Shown piece after piece: positions 1 to 8,819 of a stretch of DNA of 36,572 nucleotides (positions are counted from its first letter, which is position 1; every line of letters begins with the position of its first letter). The notes under the pieces were generated by a model. It saw only the letters and a program-made list of their open reading frames with translations, did not search any database and was not told the origin of the DNA. Source of the stretch: Zygnema cylindricum (lineage: Eukaryota > Streptophyta > Zygnematophyceae > Zygnematales > Zygnemataceae); contig JBBHKE010001825.1 in NCBI GenBank assembly GCA_037447655.1, positions 1-36,572 on the forward strand, in the 5' to 3' direction. The position numbers and the translations under genes are program-made.

Positions 1-3
1 AAG

Positions 4-909
4 TTACATCCAACAGCAAAACGGTAGACAAACTCGACTATAATCCCTCCTCTTTCGCCATAGTAGCTCAAACCTAGACTCATGCTCTTTTTCGTTGAAA
101 AATACTGCTTCTCCTTCAGATGTAAATTCCTTTCCAGGAGCTTGTCCTCCAGTTGAGATATATTGTGTACTTTCACCTTCAGTTATGACCTTTTTCACTG
201 CAGCAGTAGGCATATTCAAAAAGACGTCATGCAGTTCCACCATACTGTCCATAAGCTCCTGGATTGCCTTCTTATGATAAACAAGACACTTTATTTCTTC
301 ACTCTCTCCAGTTTCTGTCAGATTATCTGACTCATTTGAATCTGGTTTCATTCTCGGAACAGTATTTGAACTGCTAATTATGTACTTCATCTCCATTTCC
401 TGCTGAAACCCTAACAATCTGTTTAAAAGTTTCATAAAAGTCTCCTTCAAGCCACCTGTAATCTCCATTCTCATCTGATAAGCATTCGAATCTTCTCCAC
501 ATCCAGGAAGCATTTTACTGCTTTCATTCTCAATCTTCAAACCTTTAATTTTTTCTGTGATTTGAGATACCTGGCTTCCTAACAATGTGAATGTTCTCTG
601 CATATATTTCTGCATATCATTAATTTCTTCTACTTTTTCTATTATCTTTATATTCCTGTCAACCTTCTCCAGCAAGTCAAGGAGTATTTCAGCTTGCAGT
701 AAATCTTGCTCTATGCCTTTTGCTCTATTCTGAAACGCAGATATGTAACTGTCAATAATTTTTTGACTGCCTTTGCCTTTTTTTACATTTAAATTACTGC
801 TTAAATGTGGACCAGTATCTGGTTTTCTAACAGAGTATGATTTTGCAGACAGCAGTCCGTCATTTACTCCAAAGCTTGGGAAGCGAAAACTGTATTTAGG
901 AATTTCCAT
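4..909 (-). CDS. Hypothetical coiled-coil protein, probable exon
   Basis: An open frame of 301 residues runs on the minus strand from an ATG in a strong context (ACCATGG) to a TAA at the window edge. An uninterrupted frame this long is not expected by chance in AT-rich DNA, and it has no resemblance to the transposon proteins nearby. Residues about 45-130 are rich in Leu, Ile, Glu and Lys with heptad-like spacing, so a coiled coil is likely. A second helical stretch lies around 145-175, followed by an acidic, Ser-rich linker at about 185-205. There is no signal peptide or membrane segment. The last 15-20 residues (basic, then Cys-rich) look unlike the rest and may be read-through into an intron; a possible donor (AG followed by GTTTGAG) lies near position 73. 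I do not recognise the family. It could be a cytoskeletal, chromosome-associated or SNARE-like coiled-coil protein, but no function is assigned. Confidence 0.5.
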   Translation of the reverse strand: MEIPKYSFRFPSFGVNDGLLSAKSYSVRKPDTGPHLSSNLNVKKGKGSQKIIDSYISAFQNRAKGIEQDLLQAEILLDLLEKVDRNIKIIEKVEEINDMQKYMQRTFTLLGSQVSQITEKIKGLKIENESSKMLPGCGEDSNAYQMRMEITGGLKETFMKLLNRLLGFQQEMEMKYIISSSNTVPRMKPDSNESDNLTETGESEEIKCLVYHKKAIQELMDSMVELHDVFLNMPTAAVKKVITEGESTQYISTGGQAPGKEFTSEGEAVFFNEKEHESRFELLWRKRRDYSRVCLPFCCWM

Positions 910-1706
910 GGTAAAACAACTTCTGTTGCTGGTCTTTGCTGTAAAATGCGTATACTTAATGGAAAAGTAATGAGCTTGCTGAGCAGTTAAACTGTTAAAC
1001 GTATAAAAAATTTGAGTTTTAGTTGTACTTTCCTGCTAGGAATATATGTCTTGCTAAGCATTATTTATTTGAGCAAGGAATGGGATAGCGTGCCTGCAAA
1101 AGACTCCTTCAAGAGTCTTCGTCAATTCTTTTCAGTTTTCCGCTTTTGTTTTCGTGTTCTCACGTGCCGGGAGCTTTTTACAAGAATTTCGTATTCGTTT
1201 GACCTTCTGTACGTTAAGGTACATAAATCTTTGGGAGTCGTCAAAATCGTACATTTTCTGTACTTCTTCTAAGCGTTGTAGTCCTAAATATGTCAACATA
1301 CGGAAAGAGATCATTTCTCTTAGCGTCACCCCCTTAGTCCACGCTGCAAAAGCAGGATTTCATTTGGCGAAGCGTCAAACAGGCTTTTAGCTTCTCTGAA
1401 GTCGTCTCGCTTGCGCCTTTGACGAGCACTCTGAATTTCGACACGTATCCTGAAAAGCCAATCACGTGACTCGATACTGACGTTTGCTACTGTACATCTT
1501 TTCTGAATTCAACGTAGACCAATGCTTCGTTGACTTGTTGACCTTCTTCGTTGACCGACTGCTTTGTACGCGCTCACTTTTGTGGTTCAGCTGGCCTACA
1601 TACACTGTCGACCTGAAGCACACACTGCCGTACACCGTGAATCGCTATTAGCGTGTTGAACACTAATTGGGGTAACCTGTTTTTTTGGGCAAATTCTCAA
1701 ATAGAG
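910..1706. other. Non-coding stretch upstream of the coiled-coil ORF
   Basis: This is the upstream side of the minus-strand ORF and would hold its promoter and 5' leader. Only short, low-complexity frames occur. A piece near 1631-1652 (CACCGTGAATCGCTATTAGC) is the reverse complement of the repeat that flanks the foldback element at 3514-3692, so it is probably a fragment of the same repeat. No TATA box can be placed with confidence. Confidence 0.4.
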
Positions 1707-1829
1707 TTAGGGCACTTTCCCATGTGCTAAAGTTACAGTTATTTTCTGTCGTTTTCCTCTATAACGAGAAAATCAGCAGCCGTAACAAAAAAATGAAATT
1801 GACACCGTACAAGTTGCGTTCCCTTAAAA

Positions 1830-2287
1830 CCATAGTTCAAAAGTAGGCTTTTTTTAGTAGGCCTTAAATAGGCCGCCTTTAGCGTAAGTTGTGTTACGGG
1901 CTTTACATGTGATCTTCTTAGATCGCTACTTTGATCAGCAACCGTCCGTTCGTTCGAATCTGACGATAGTCCTATCGTAAGTTGTGTTATGGGCTTTCCA
2001 TGTGATCTTCTCAGATAGTTACTTTCATCAACGACCGTCAGATCGTCCAAATCTGGCGGTTAACATAAAAAGTACCTCAAAACTCACAGAAAAAAATTTT
2101 TTTGTCCAAATGTTTTTCAAAATTTAGACATGACATTTAATTCTCTATCGATCAATGTGCAACTCAACCCTGTTACTATTTTATTTCATTTTGCAACCAA
2201 TACAATATGGGTCTTAAGGTAGTATTGTAAAATTTACGTACAATAGGCATATTGTATGGGCGACTTTCACCTACTTTAAAACTATGC
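1830..2287 (+). mobile_element. MITE M1, TTAAAA target duplication
   Basis: The termini read CCATAGTTCAAAAGTAGG on the left and CCTACTTTAAAACTATGC on the right, imperfect 17-18 bp inverted repeats. Both sides are flanked by TTAAAA (1824-1829 and 2288-2293). An inverted relative lies at 15753-16301 with the same TIR and the complementary flanks TTTTAA. No coding capacity. A TTAA-type target suggests piggyBac-like or Harbinger-like mobilisation, but the source transposase is not in this window. It is nested within X1, so it is the younger insertion. Confidence 0.75.
1882..2067 (+). repeat. Two-copy 93-bp tandem repeat inside M1
   Basis: The segment starting CGTAAGTTGTGTTACGGG near 1883 recurs 93 bp later starting CGTAAGTTGTGTTATGGG. 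Both copies contain the ATGTGATCTTCT motif followed by a CCGTC-containing stretch. The related element at 15753-16301 carries this motif only once, so the duplication is specific to this copy. Confidence 0.6.
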
Positions 2288-3072
2288 TTAAAACTTTAGC
2301 TGTACCGCAATTTGTTAAATATAGTTCCATGAGGTGAGCGAATAGGCACACGCTGTCGCACGTGTCGTAAGTTTTTGACAATTTTTGTGCGCAAGTACCA
2401 AAAAAAAAATCCACTGCACGTTTCTAACCCGTGCGTGACTTTTTTCCGTGCGCTTTTTTCGTACAGGGGCCGTGGAGGGGTCTCGAACCAACGGACGCCA
2501 CTTTGCAAATGCGAAGTCCGTGAAAGCGTCTCTCTCTCTCTCCCTCTCCCACTACCGCGTCTATCTCACAATTCTTTCAACGAAAAACGTCACTAATGGT
2601 ATCAGATGAAAGATCTCTGAAAACGATTTCTTTTGACTATCTTTGGGCGTACTTTGATGGCAAGTAGAGTGAGAAAAGACAAAAAAATACAATCGGGAAA
2701 CCATGGCGGAAAGCTTCCAAAAATTGTGACGTCGGCGCGGTCATAGCTGAGCGTGACGTGTGTGACGTCATAATGTCATAAACCCTAAACATATGCAATG
2801 CCTCCACGTCGACAATGTGGCGTACATACATTGCGAAGTGACAAAAACTGTACACCGTGCGGGTGGACGTCTGAAATTGAAGCCGAGTGGAAGTTTCGCA
2901 ATATTTTGGTACCATTTGTCTGTCACATGTTTCGTACATGTCTACTCTTGTCACGTTTGAAGTAACAAGTTATTTGCGATTACATCGGAATGCTCTAAAA
3001 GCTGTACGGAGAATCTTCGCTAGAAACAAAGTTACAAGATTAAAGTTTCGGTTACATGGGAAAGTGCCCTTA

Positions 3073-3494
3073 AACATTCTAAATGTTTCTACACGTTATT
3101 TGAGGTAGCCCATCGAATAGGATCCATGACTCTAATATAGTGCCATTATAAATAGTGTGTGTACGGAATGTCAGAGACGTACTATTTTTTATTTTTTCAG
3201 TAGAAAAGTACATAAAAATCATTCTCGCTGTCCCGTAGTCGCGCTAACATGTAATTGCGTAAATATTTTCTGGCATACGCGGATGTCAAAAAAATGCGAC
3301 GGCGTGCGATTTTGAACAATTTCGTACAGGCACATATTTTAGTGTGGAGATATTATGCTAATTATTCTACAAAGCAGTGTACAAATTAGAGTATACGAAA
3401 AATTATACTAAAAAATATTTCCACAAAAAACGACATTCTCAAATAGCGTAAATGTTGCTAATTGTTTTATTACGCTATTTTTTTCAATACGCTA
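3073..3494. other. AT-rich spacer with scattered AATAGCG motifs
   Basis: No gene is visible. The AATAGCG or CGCTATT heptamer recurs near 3438, 3473 and 3495, suggesting decayed copies of the repeat that flanks the neighbouring foldback element. Confidence 0.3.
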
Positions 3495-3513
3495 AATAGC
3501 GATTCACGGTGTA

Positions 3514-3692
3514 GCGTCAATGTTTTTTCGCCACTTATGACATCTTTTCTCCGTACACACTTGTCAGATTTTCAATTGAGACCGCCAATCGGAAGCTGAG
3601 AATCTTACCCTTCAATCGCAACCGTCAGATCCACAATCGGACAAGTGTATACGGAGAGAAGATGTTTTAAGTGGCGAAAAAAACATTGACGC
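3514..3692. mobile_element. Foldback element with 19-bp flanking direct repeats
   Basis: The two halves are inverted copies: GCGTCAATGTTTTTTCGCCAC at the left end is mirrored by GTGGCGAAAAAAACATTGACGC at the right end, and the match continues inwards with CATCTTTTCTCCGTA against TACGGAGAGAAGATG. The element is flanked by a perfect 19-bp direct repeat, AATAGCGATTCACGGTGTA, at 3495-3513 and 3694-3712. It could form a cruciform or an RNA hairpin. A 19-bp duplication is long for a cut-and-paste element, so insertion into, or formation within, a pre-existing tandem repeat is an alternative. Confidence 0.6.
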
Positions 3693-3865
3693 TAATAGCG
3701 ATTCACGGTGTACTGCCGATCGCTATGAATACAGCTAAATAGTGTGGTTACATCATTCAGCGGTCTTATAAATGCCACGTGACAAAACACAATTTATTGT
3801 GCTACTAAAACCGCTTTATCCAAGCACCGATTCGTCTTTGGCCAGTTAACATTTAGGCCTAGGGT

Positions 3866-4640
3866 CCATTAGCTAAAACGTAGGGTTGTTTACAAGATTC
3901 CGTACGTTTTGTTTTTTTGTCTTTTTCTGAAAAACAACTAAAAATCTGACCAAGATTCTCCTAAGGGTCCAGGCGCGAACATTGCTTGTTCGATTATTTT
4001 TGGGCCCCTCATCCACCGTCGTATCTGTACGGTTTACCAACCCCTTAGCTTACCTGGGGGAGGTGGGTACTTCATTTACGAAGTGTGTAAAATCGCGATA
4101 CCGTGACTATATAGATTCGTGCCACGATGGGCTACCAACGACATATCTACACGTGGCTATGTCCGCCTGCGTTCTGACAAAGGTGGTCGCGAATCTCAAG
4201 GATATCCTGTCATTCTGTGACGCTCCGACAGAAAAGATTGAAAAAGCAACCGTTTAAAATGAAAGAGCATCTTTGAAGAAAGGGGGCTTCGTTGGCACAA
4301 GGACAAAGTACGCATGTTTCGTACAGTGATACCGTAAAAAAGTACATTGAAATTGGTCGGTTTGTAAAATCATTGACGGTTCTCAATAAATTGTTTTATA
4401 CCATTCAAAACAGAACACGTGTTCGAATGCTTTTTTACAGACGCTATGTACAGGCGTACCAGGTCAATAGGTCATCGTTCAACATAACTTCTGTACTTTT
4501 TGTAGACGCCTTGTCAGACACCACCGCATTTTTTTAGGGTTCTTGTTTTATCGCGTGACGTATGAGCGTTTTCAGAAAAAGTGTGATGATGCCGGTAACA
4601 GAAATAGCGTGATGAAAGTGCGTTGTGACATTTCGTTTGC
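3866..4640. mobile_element. Diverged TIR element relative T1 (GGGT...CCATTAG family)
   Basis: The left end reads AGGGTCCATTAGC followed by a subterminal AAAACGTAGGGTTGTTTAC, resembling the AAAAAGTGGGGT stretch just inside the ends at 14941 and 34900. Internal matches include GTGCCACGATGGGCTACCAACG near 4120 against GTGTCACGATGGATAACCAACG near 35153, and AAGGTGGTCGCGAATC near 4183 against AAGGTGGCTGCGAATC near 35928. The right boundary is not defined. The two short open frames inside carry no recognisable domain and are treated as chance. Confidence 0.4.
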
Positions 4641-5864
4641 ATTTTTTGTTAGATTTCTGAATTCGTATATCGTGTGCGAAATTGTTTGATTTCCGTTGGT
4701 TGCCATCTTAGCACGTATGCTCATTATCCAACGTGTCGGAAAAAAAATCTTTGTTGCTAGCTCTTTTTTAGCTAAGGGAAAAGCTGAGGCCGAGAAGTTC
4801 TTACGCTTTGTCTGAAAGTTTTAGGAGATTTTTTCTTTGTTGATAACTTTTTATATTAACTTATTTTTTTAGTTTTGAATCTGAAATGAAACCGCAATGT
4901 AAATCAGAAATGGAGGCTCAGTTTATGCCTATTGTGTTAGCTTCTGCGCGATGTGATTTATTTACAGAATTGCTTATAATCAGAGTTCAAAGAGAGTTTA
5001 AAAGAGGTTTTAGAAGATGTTTAGAAGAAAAATAGAAAAGAAAATAAGAGATTTTTATTTTAATGTGTAGTTTCTGTTTGACCGAGGCATAGAATAAGCC
5101 GAAGCTGGGCTGATATCGATCTCTCTCACCCATATGGATCTACCCATATGGATCTTGGAAACCCTAAAAAACTAGGTTGTAGTGATACTCCATCCTCCTT
5201 CCCTCACCCATACAAGATGAGTTTTTTTAACTCAAAAATGCTAGGTTATTACATTAATGTGATTCGGTGTGATTTTTTAAAACAGAGATAGTGAGGTATT
5301 GTTTAACTTAATATTCATTTTTGTCTTCGTTTCGGATTTTTCTTTGTGTTGATAATTAAGTTAAGCATGTTTACTTCAAAGATTTTAACTTGATACATAA
5401 TAACAATAAAATAGTAATAAAAACGATTGAAATTTGCTTTTGTTTATGTCGTTGTGGACTTTAAGATGGTTGTTCTCCATGTGTTGATGCTTTTCTTATG
5501 AAAACCGGTTCTTTTATTTTTCTTCTTTATTTTTCTTATTTTTGAAATATCCCATTTCAAGTTCATGTTTTCAACTGTTGCTCACATTTTTTTTTAGGAT
5601 GTTCCTGTTGACCTTTACGCTTGTATTTAAATTCGAGGTTTTGTAATTTTCTTTTAAAATTTGTGATTGTTTATTGATTACTAAAAAATCCTTCTGTTTA
5701 TTTTTTCAGCTCGATTGTCTGTATGTTTTCAATGTCATACCCTTAAAAATGACTTTGAGTAAGTTGAAAAAACAATCTTAAACATCAAAGATATGAACTG
5801 TTTTTTGAAGCTCGCTCATTTGAAGTCCAAATTATCTCCTGAAAGTTACTATTATTAAGCTATT
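4641..5864. other. AT-rich region without recognisable gene
   Basis: T-rich, low-complexity DNA with no sizeable open frame and no clear repeat termini. A short direct repeat, CCCATATGGATC, occurs at about 5129 and 5143. It could be intronic or untranslated DNA of an unseen gene, but nothing supports a specific model. Confidence 0.3.
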
Positions 5865-6335
5865 ATTTGCCCCACCCATACATCCACTCTAAATAATCTG
5901 CATTTGTAAAACAATGTTTTTTGCCATTTTTAAACATCCACATTAAATATTGTGCACTTGTCCTGTAATGGTTTTTTGCCTTTATAATACTTGTACACTA
6001 AATGTTGTGCACACTCTTTGATGATGTTATCTGACCATCTCACAACTGCAATAAAAGCTGTGACCATTGACGATGTCATTTGCTTCTGACAGAATACTGT
6101 GTACTCTGTCTGACCATTTAAATTGCCCCTCTTAATTATCCACACTAAATACGATAATGTTTCTTGACACTCCATTATATCCACGCCAATGTGTTTTGCC
6201 CCTCTCATGCATCCACAGTAATTGCCGTGTAGTCCATATTTTCCCCTCTCACACATCCCACTAAATGTTGAGCACGCTATCTGACAATGGTATCTGCTTC
6301 TCTCCTACTTCCACATTAAATACTCTGTACGGCCG
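5865..6335. repeat. Degenerate minisatellite, irregular unit of about 50-60 bp
   Basis: A phrase of the form GCCCCTCTCACACATCCACACTAAATGTTGTGCAC, often followed by a TCTGACCAT-like segment, recurs with many changes near 5871, 5925, 5978, 6126, 6190, 6243 and 6300. Spacing is uneven and some units have lost parts, as in an old tandem array. An open frame on the minus strand crosses it but shows only this repetition. Confidence 0.5.
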
Positions 6336-6519
6336 TCTTCATAATGAACATAACAAAAACTGCAAATCACCCAGTTTAACGTGGTTTTTCAATTATAAAA
6401 CAAAGAAAAAAGAAAAAGCTTCGAAATTACGGAAGAATGGGTAACAAATACAAAAAAAAGAACCAGTCATATTCTCAGAATTGTAAGAAAAGTGTAGGTG
6501 CAAAGTCAACAGAGAAAGA

Positions 6520-6640
6520 CAAAGCGGAGGGGGGAGGAAGGAGTAGGAGGAGGGAGATGAGGGAGATGGAGTGTAAAGAGGGAGCGAGGAAGGTGGGGGT
6601 CGGGAAGAGGCGGGGAGAGGAGGGGATGGAGAGGAAGCTA
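6520..6640 (+). repeat. Purine-rich (G/A) tract
   Basis: About 120 bp is almost entirely G and A on the plus strand, built from irregular GGAGG, GAGGGAGATG and GGGAAGAGG motifs. Such homopurine tracts can adopt triplex (H-DNA) or G-rich structures. The open frames on both strands here come from this composition and are not taken as genes. Confidence 0.6.
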
Positions 6641-6644
6641 TAAT

Positions 6645-7340
6645 GTAGTCTGTATTCCCCAAATATATAATGTAGAGTAGATGCTATTTTCAGCTAAATA
6701 CAACTAATTTGTAAATTGCAACTAGTTACTTTAGAGATTTTTACACCTATAATGTCCCTCCCAATTTAGGGTTAGATATTAAATCGGAAGTGACATAGAG
6801 ATTAGATGTGAGAGTTTGGCATTTTAAACAAAGTCAGGTTTAAATTTATTAGCACAATTACAGGTCCGTTCTGCCTAGATTTGCAAGAGTTTATGAAAAA
6901 AAAAAATCTTAAAGAAGTTCCAGATGTCCAAATAAATGTGAGTTTGTGTGCTTATTGCCAATTTTTGGAGTTTTGTAGCAGGTTTCAAACTTAAATAGTA
7001 AGTATAATCACACTATAAACGAACATAAGAAAAGGCGAAAAAAAAAAAAAAAACATAGTAACATAGCATCCACAGCGAACTGAAGATCCATATGTATGTA
7101 TATATCATATGCACATATGCAGATATTCAAATTCATAGATGCGTGAATTTTGACGGTTAAACAAAATAAAAGAAGTCGCGCCTTTTACAATTGTGGTGAT
7201 GGGGAGGGACGATGCTTGGGAAAGCACCAGGAACACAACTTTAGCGGCAGCAGTGGAGGGTTGCACAGTGCTTAGGCGACCGCACGTGCGAGAGCCAAGT
7301 GACGTTAGGAAGAATACAAAAAATGCGCGAAGAAAAAAAA
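6645..7340. other. Non-coding spacer
   Basis: AT-rich sequence with homopolymer A runs (near 6898 and 7040) and a TATGTATGTATATATCATATG-type alternating stretch near 7092. No gene or clear terminal repeat is visible. It may include the undetected left part of repeat Y1. Confidence 0.3.
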
Positions 7341-7354
7341 ATGCAAGGGCGTAA

Positions 7355-7708
7355 AGAATTATTTTTCCATTCATGGCGGCCAAACAGGAGAGGCAAACAG
7401 AAATGCATGTTGTACAGCCCATGGCTCTAAAAACTCTACGTCTACGATGTCACAAGAAGACGCGAGACAAACCAAATCATTTCAAAAATTACGATGTATT
7501 GTGCGACGCTTCGAAAAGTTTCGGAAAATACGGTGCGACAAAACAGATTGTACACGTTAACAGCCGTCACCGGCGTTGTCGACACCTACAATCATCACAA
7601 TCTTAAGTTCCCAATTTCGAGAGAATACATAGTGACACTTAAAATGCGGGTCCGCCGCATCCGCGTTAAAATACAAAGTAAGTACGCTAAGTTACAACTA
7701 CATGGGGC
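7355..7708 (+). mobile_element. Right portion of dispersed DNA repeat Y1, interrupted by Copia element A
   Basis: About 350 bp match 16490-16850 in the same orientation, for example ACGTCTACGATGTCAC, GTGCGACGCTTCGAAAAGTTTC and GGGTCCGCCGCATCCGCG. Its end, TACATGGGGC, is cut by the insertion of element A. Beyond A the sequence resumes with the duplicated GGGGC, then CACACCC and TAA. Rejoined, the terminus ends in CCC followed by TAA, like the other TIR elements here. The left end was not found. The several short open frames inside are unconvincing. Confidence 0.5.
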
Positions 7709-7850
7709 TGAAACTCTAAGACCTCCATAAGTCCTCAGAGTGGACATCTTCCAAGAAGCTTCTAGGATAACCCTGACCCCTTTGTGTTTCAGCAAAAATA
7801 ACTGCCACCCTGGCAGACAAAAACTCTGAACAACTTCACCCCTGTGAAGG

Positions 7851-7924
7851 CAAGACTCCTCTAAGTCGATAGCAAAAAGAATTCAAACAAGACTCCTTTG
7901 AGTCGATAGCAAAAAGAATCTTTG
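7851..7924 (+). repeat. 37-bp tandem duplication within the 3' LTR of A
   Basis: CAAGACTCCT at 7851 recurs at 7888, with the following GTCGATAGCAAAAAGAA also repeated. The other LTR of the same element has one copy, so this arose after insertion. Confidence 0.75.
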
Positions 7925-8054
7925 AATTTGCTCCCCTGAGCAGTAAGTTATGGAGGGTCATAGTTGACCTTTTGTACAGAAGCTCTATGGGAGAGAGGGT
8001 CCTATCTTCTAATTTTTCTAAGTCCTATCTCTCTCACAGACTTTATCTACTGAT

Positions 8055-8135
8055 GTACGGAGCCAATCAGATTACAGTTCCGTACACAAAAGTACAGCTG
8101 CTGGTGTACTTTTTGTACGGACACTGTACGACATG
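8055..8135 (-). promoter_or_regulatory. GTAC cluster in alpha LTR
   Basis: Six GTAC tetramers fall in about 80 bp, several as CCGTACA or TGTACGG. The equivalent block is kept in the other LTR of A (about 13433-13505), in both alpha solo LTRs (about 24095-24170 and 26270-26345), and as related clusters in the beta and gamma LTRs. Position and conservation suggest a U3 promoter or enhancer module; the binding factor is unknown. GTAC is the core of plant SBP-box sites. Confidence 0.45.
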
Positions 8136-8531
8136 GCCTAAATGTGACACGTGGTATGTCCGGATTAGCTCCCTTAATCCTCGCAGATGCCACGATCCAA
8201 TGTCATTCCGCCATGTGTCATCCGATGTGGCGATGACCACAAATAGCCGAAATCATCTTCCGCGATCTCGACGTTAATTCCGACCGTCCGATTAAATTCA
8301 CATTCAATCGTAGCCGTAAAAAAAAAATACGCGGTATTGGTTCCTTATCCGTACCGTAATCCGTACTTTTACATTACTGGATCTATGTCTCCCGTAAACA
8401 GTTTCAGGTAAATGAACTATCCTACGTATAAATGTTTAAAAAAATATCAAACCATATAGTACGTAACACTAGTTCTAGGCTTAACGACTAAGGCTACCGG
8501 CTAACAGTTGTTTGCCGGCTGGCAGCTTCCA

Positions 8532-8542
8532 GGATCAAATCC
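8532..8542 (+). other. B-box-like motif of tRNA-like segment in alpha LTR
   Basis: GGATCAAATCC differs at two positions from the pol III B-box consensus GGTTCGANTCC. It lies about 50 bp downstream of a GGCTAAGGCTACC stretch, in antisense to the LTR. The equivalents are at 13907-13917 in the other LTR of A and 25825-25835 in a solo LTR. It is clearer in the beta family. Confidence 0.4.
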
Positions 8543-8770
8543 TATGGCCGGCACATACCTTTTAGCAAATAAAACCCCTAACTAGTATATATTTCCCGTA
8601 AACCTCTGGATAGCCTAGTTAGCCATGGCTTTAGCTCCCTCTCCAATTTCTCAGTGATTGCGACAAGTTTAAGAGTTGGAGAGAGAAGTTAGAGGTAAAC
8701 TGCCTCGCCTTCTTTCTATACTTCTATTTTAGACCTCGAAAATACTTAAAATGGAGAATTAATTTCTATA

Positions 8771-8782
8771 CTCCCCTTAATT
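8771..8782 (-). other. Polypurine tract of element A
   Basis: On the minus strand AATTAAGGGGAG directly abuts the 3' LTR. This is the expected position of the plus-strand primer for reverse transcription, and element C has the near-identical AAATAAGGGGAG in the same place. Confidence 0.85.
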
Positions 8783-8819
8783 TCTAGTCAATCTTTAATT
8801 TCAGACCACACTTCTCCCT

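Larger units (their letters stand above)
1710..3069 (+). mobile_element. Non-autonomous TIR DNA transposon X1, 3-bp TTA target duplication
   Basis: The ends are perfect 16-bp inverted repeats, GGGCACTTTCCCATGT at 1710-1725 and its complement at 3054-3069, flanked by TTA at 1707-1709 and 3070-3072. A 3-bp TTA/TAA duplication with G-rich termini is typical of PIF/Harbinger (Tourist-like) elements, so that superfamily is inferred. No transposase frame is present, hence it is non-autonomous. The 458-bp element at 1830-2287 is nested inside. The part from about 2375 to the right end recurs inverted at 16853-17465 and in diverged form at 19795-20355. Confidence 0.75.
7709..8770 (-). repeat. 3' LTR of element A (alpha)
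   Basis: It matches 13119-14143 throughout. The outer edge is TG on the plus strand next to target duplication GGGGC. The inner edge reads TTTCTATA where the other LTR has TTTCTACA, so the canonical terminal CA has mutated to TA. It is 37 bp longer than its partner because of a local tandem duplication at 7851-7924. Confidence 0.9.

Noticed and set aside
3982-4537. Two frames of 91 and 81 codons
   Set aside because: They lie within the diverged DNA element T1; the related copy T2 has no equivalent frame.
5930-6256. A 108-codon minus-strand frame
   Set aside because: It lies entirely within the degenerate minisatellite and shows no domain.
6393-6662. Open frames on both strands over the purine tract
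   Set aside because: Their composition (Gly/Arg/Glu or Pro/Ser/Leu runs) follows directly from the G/A repeat.
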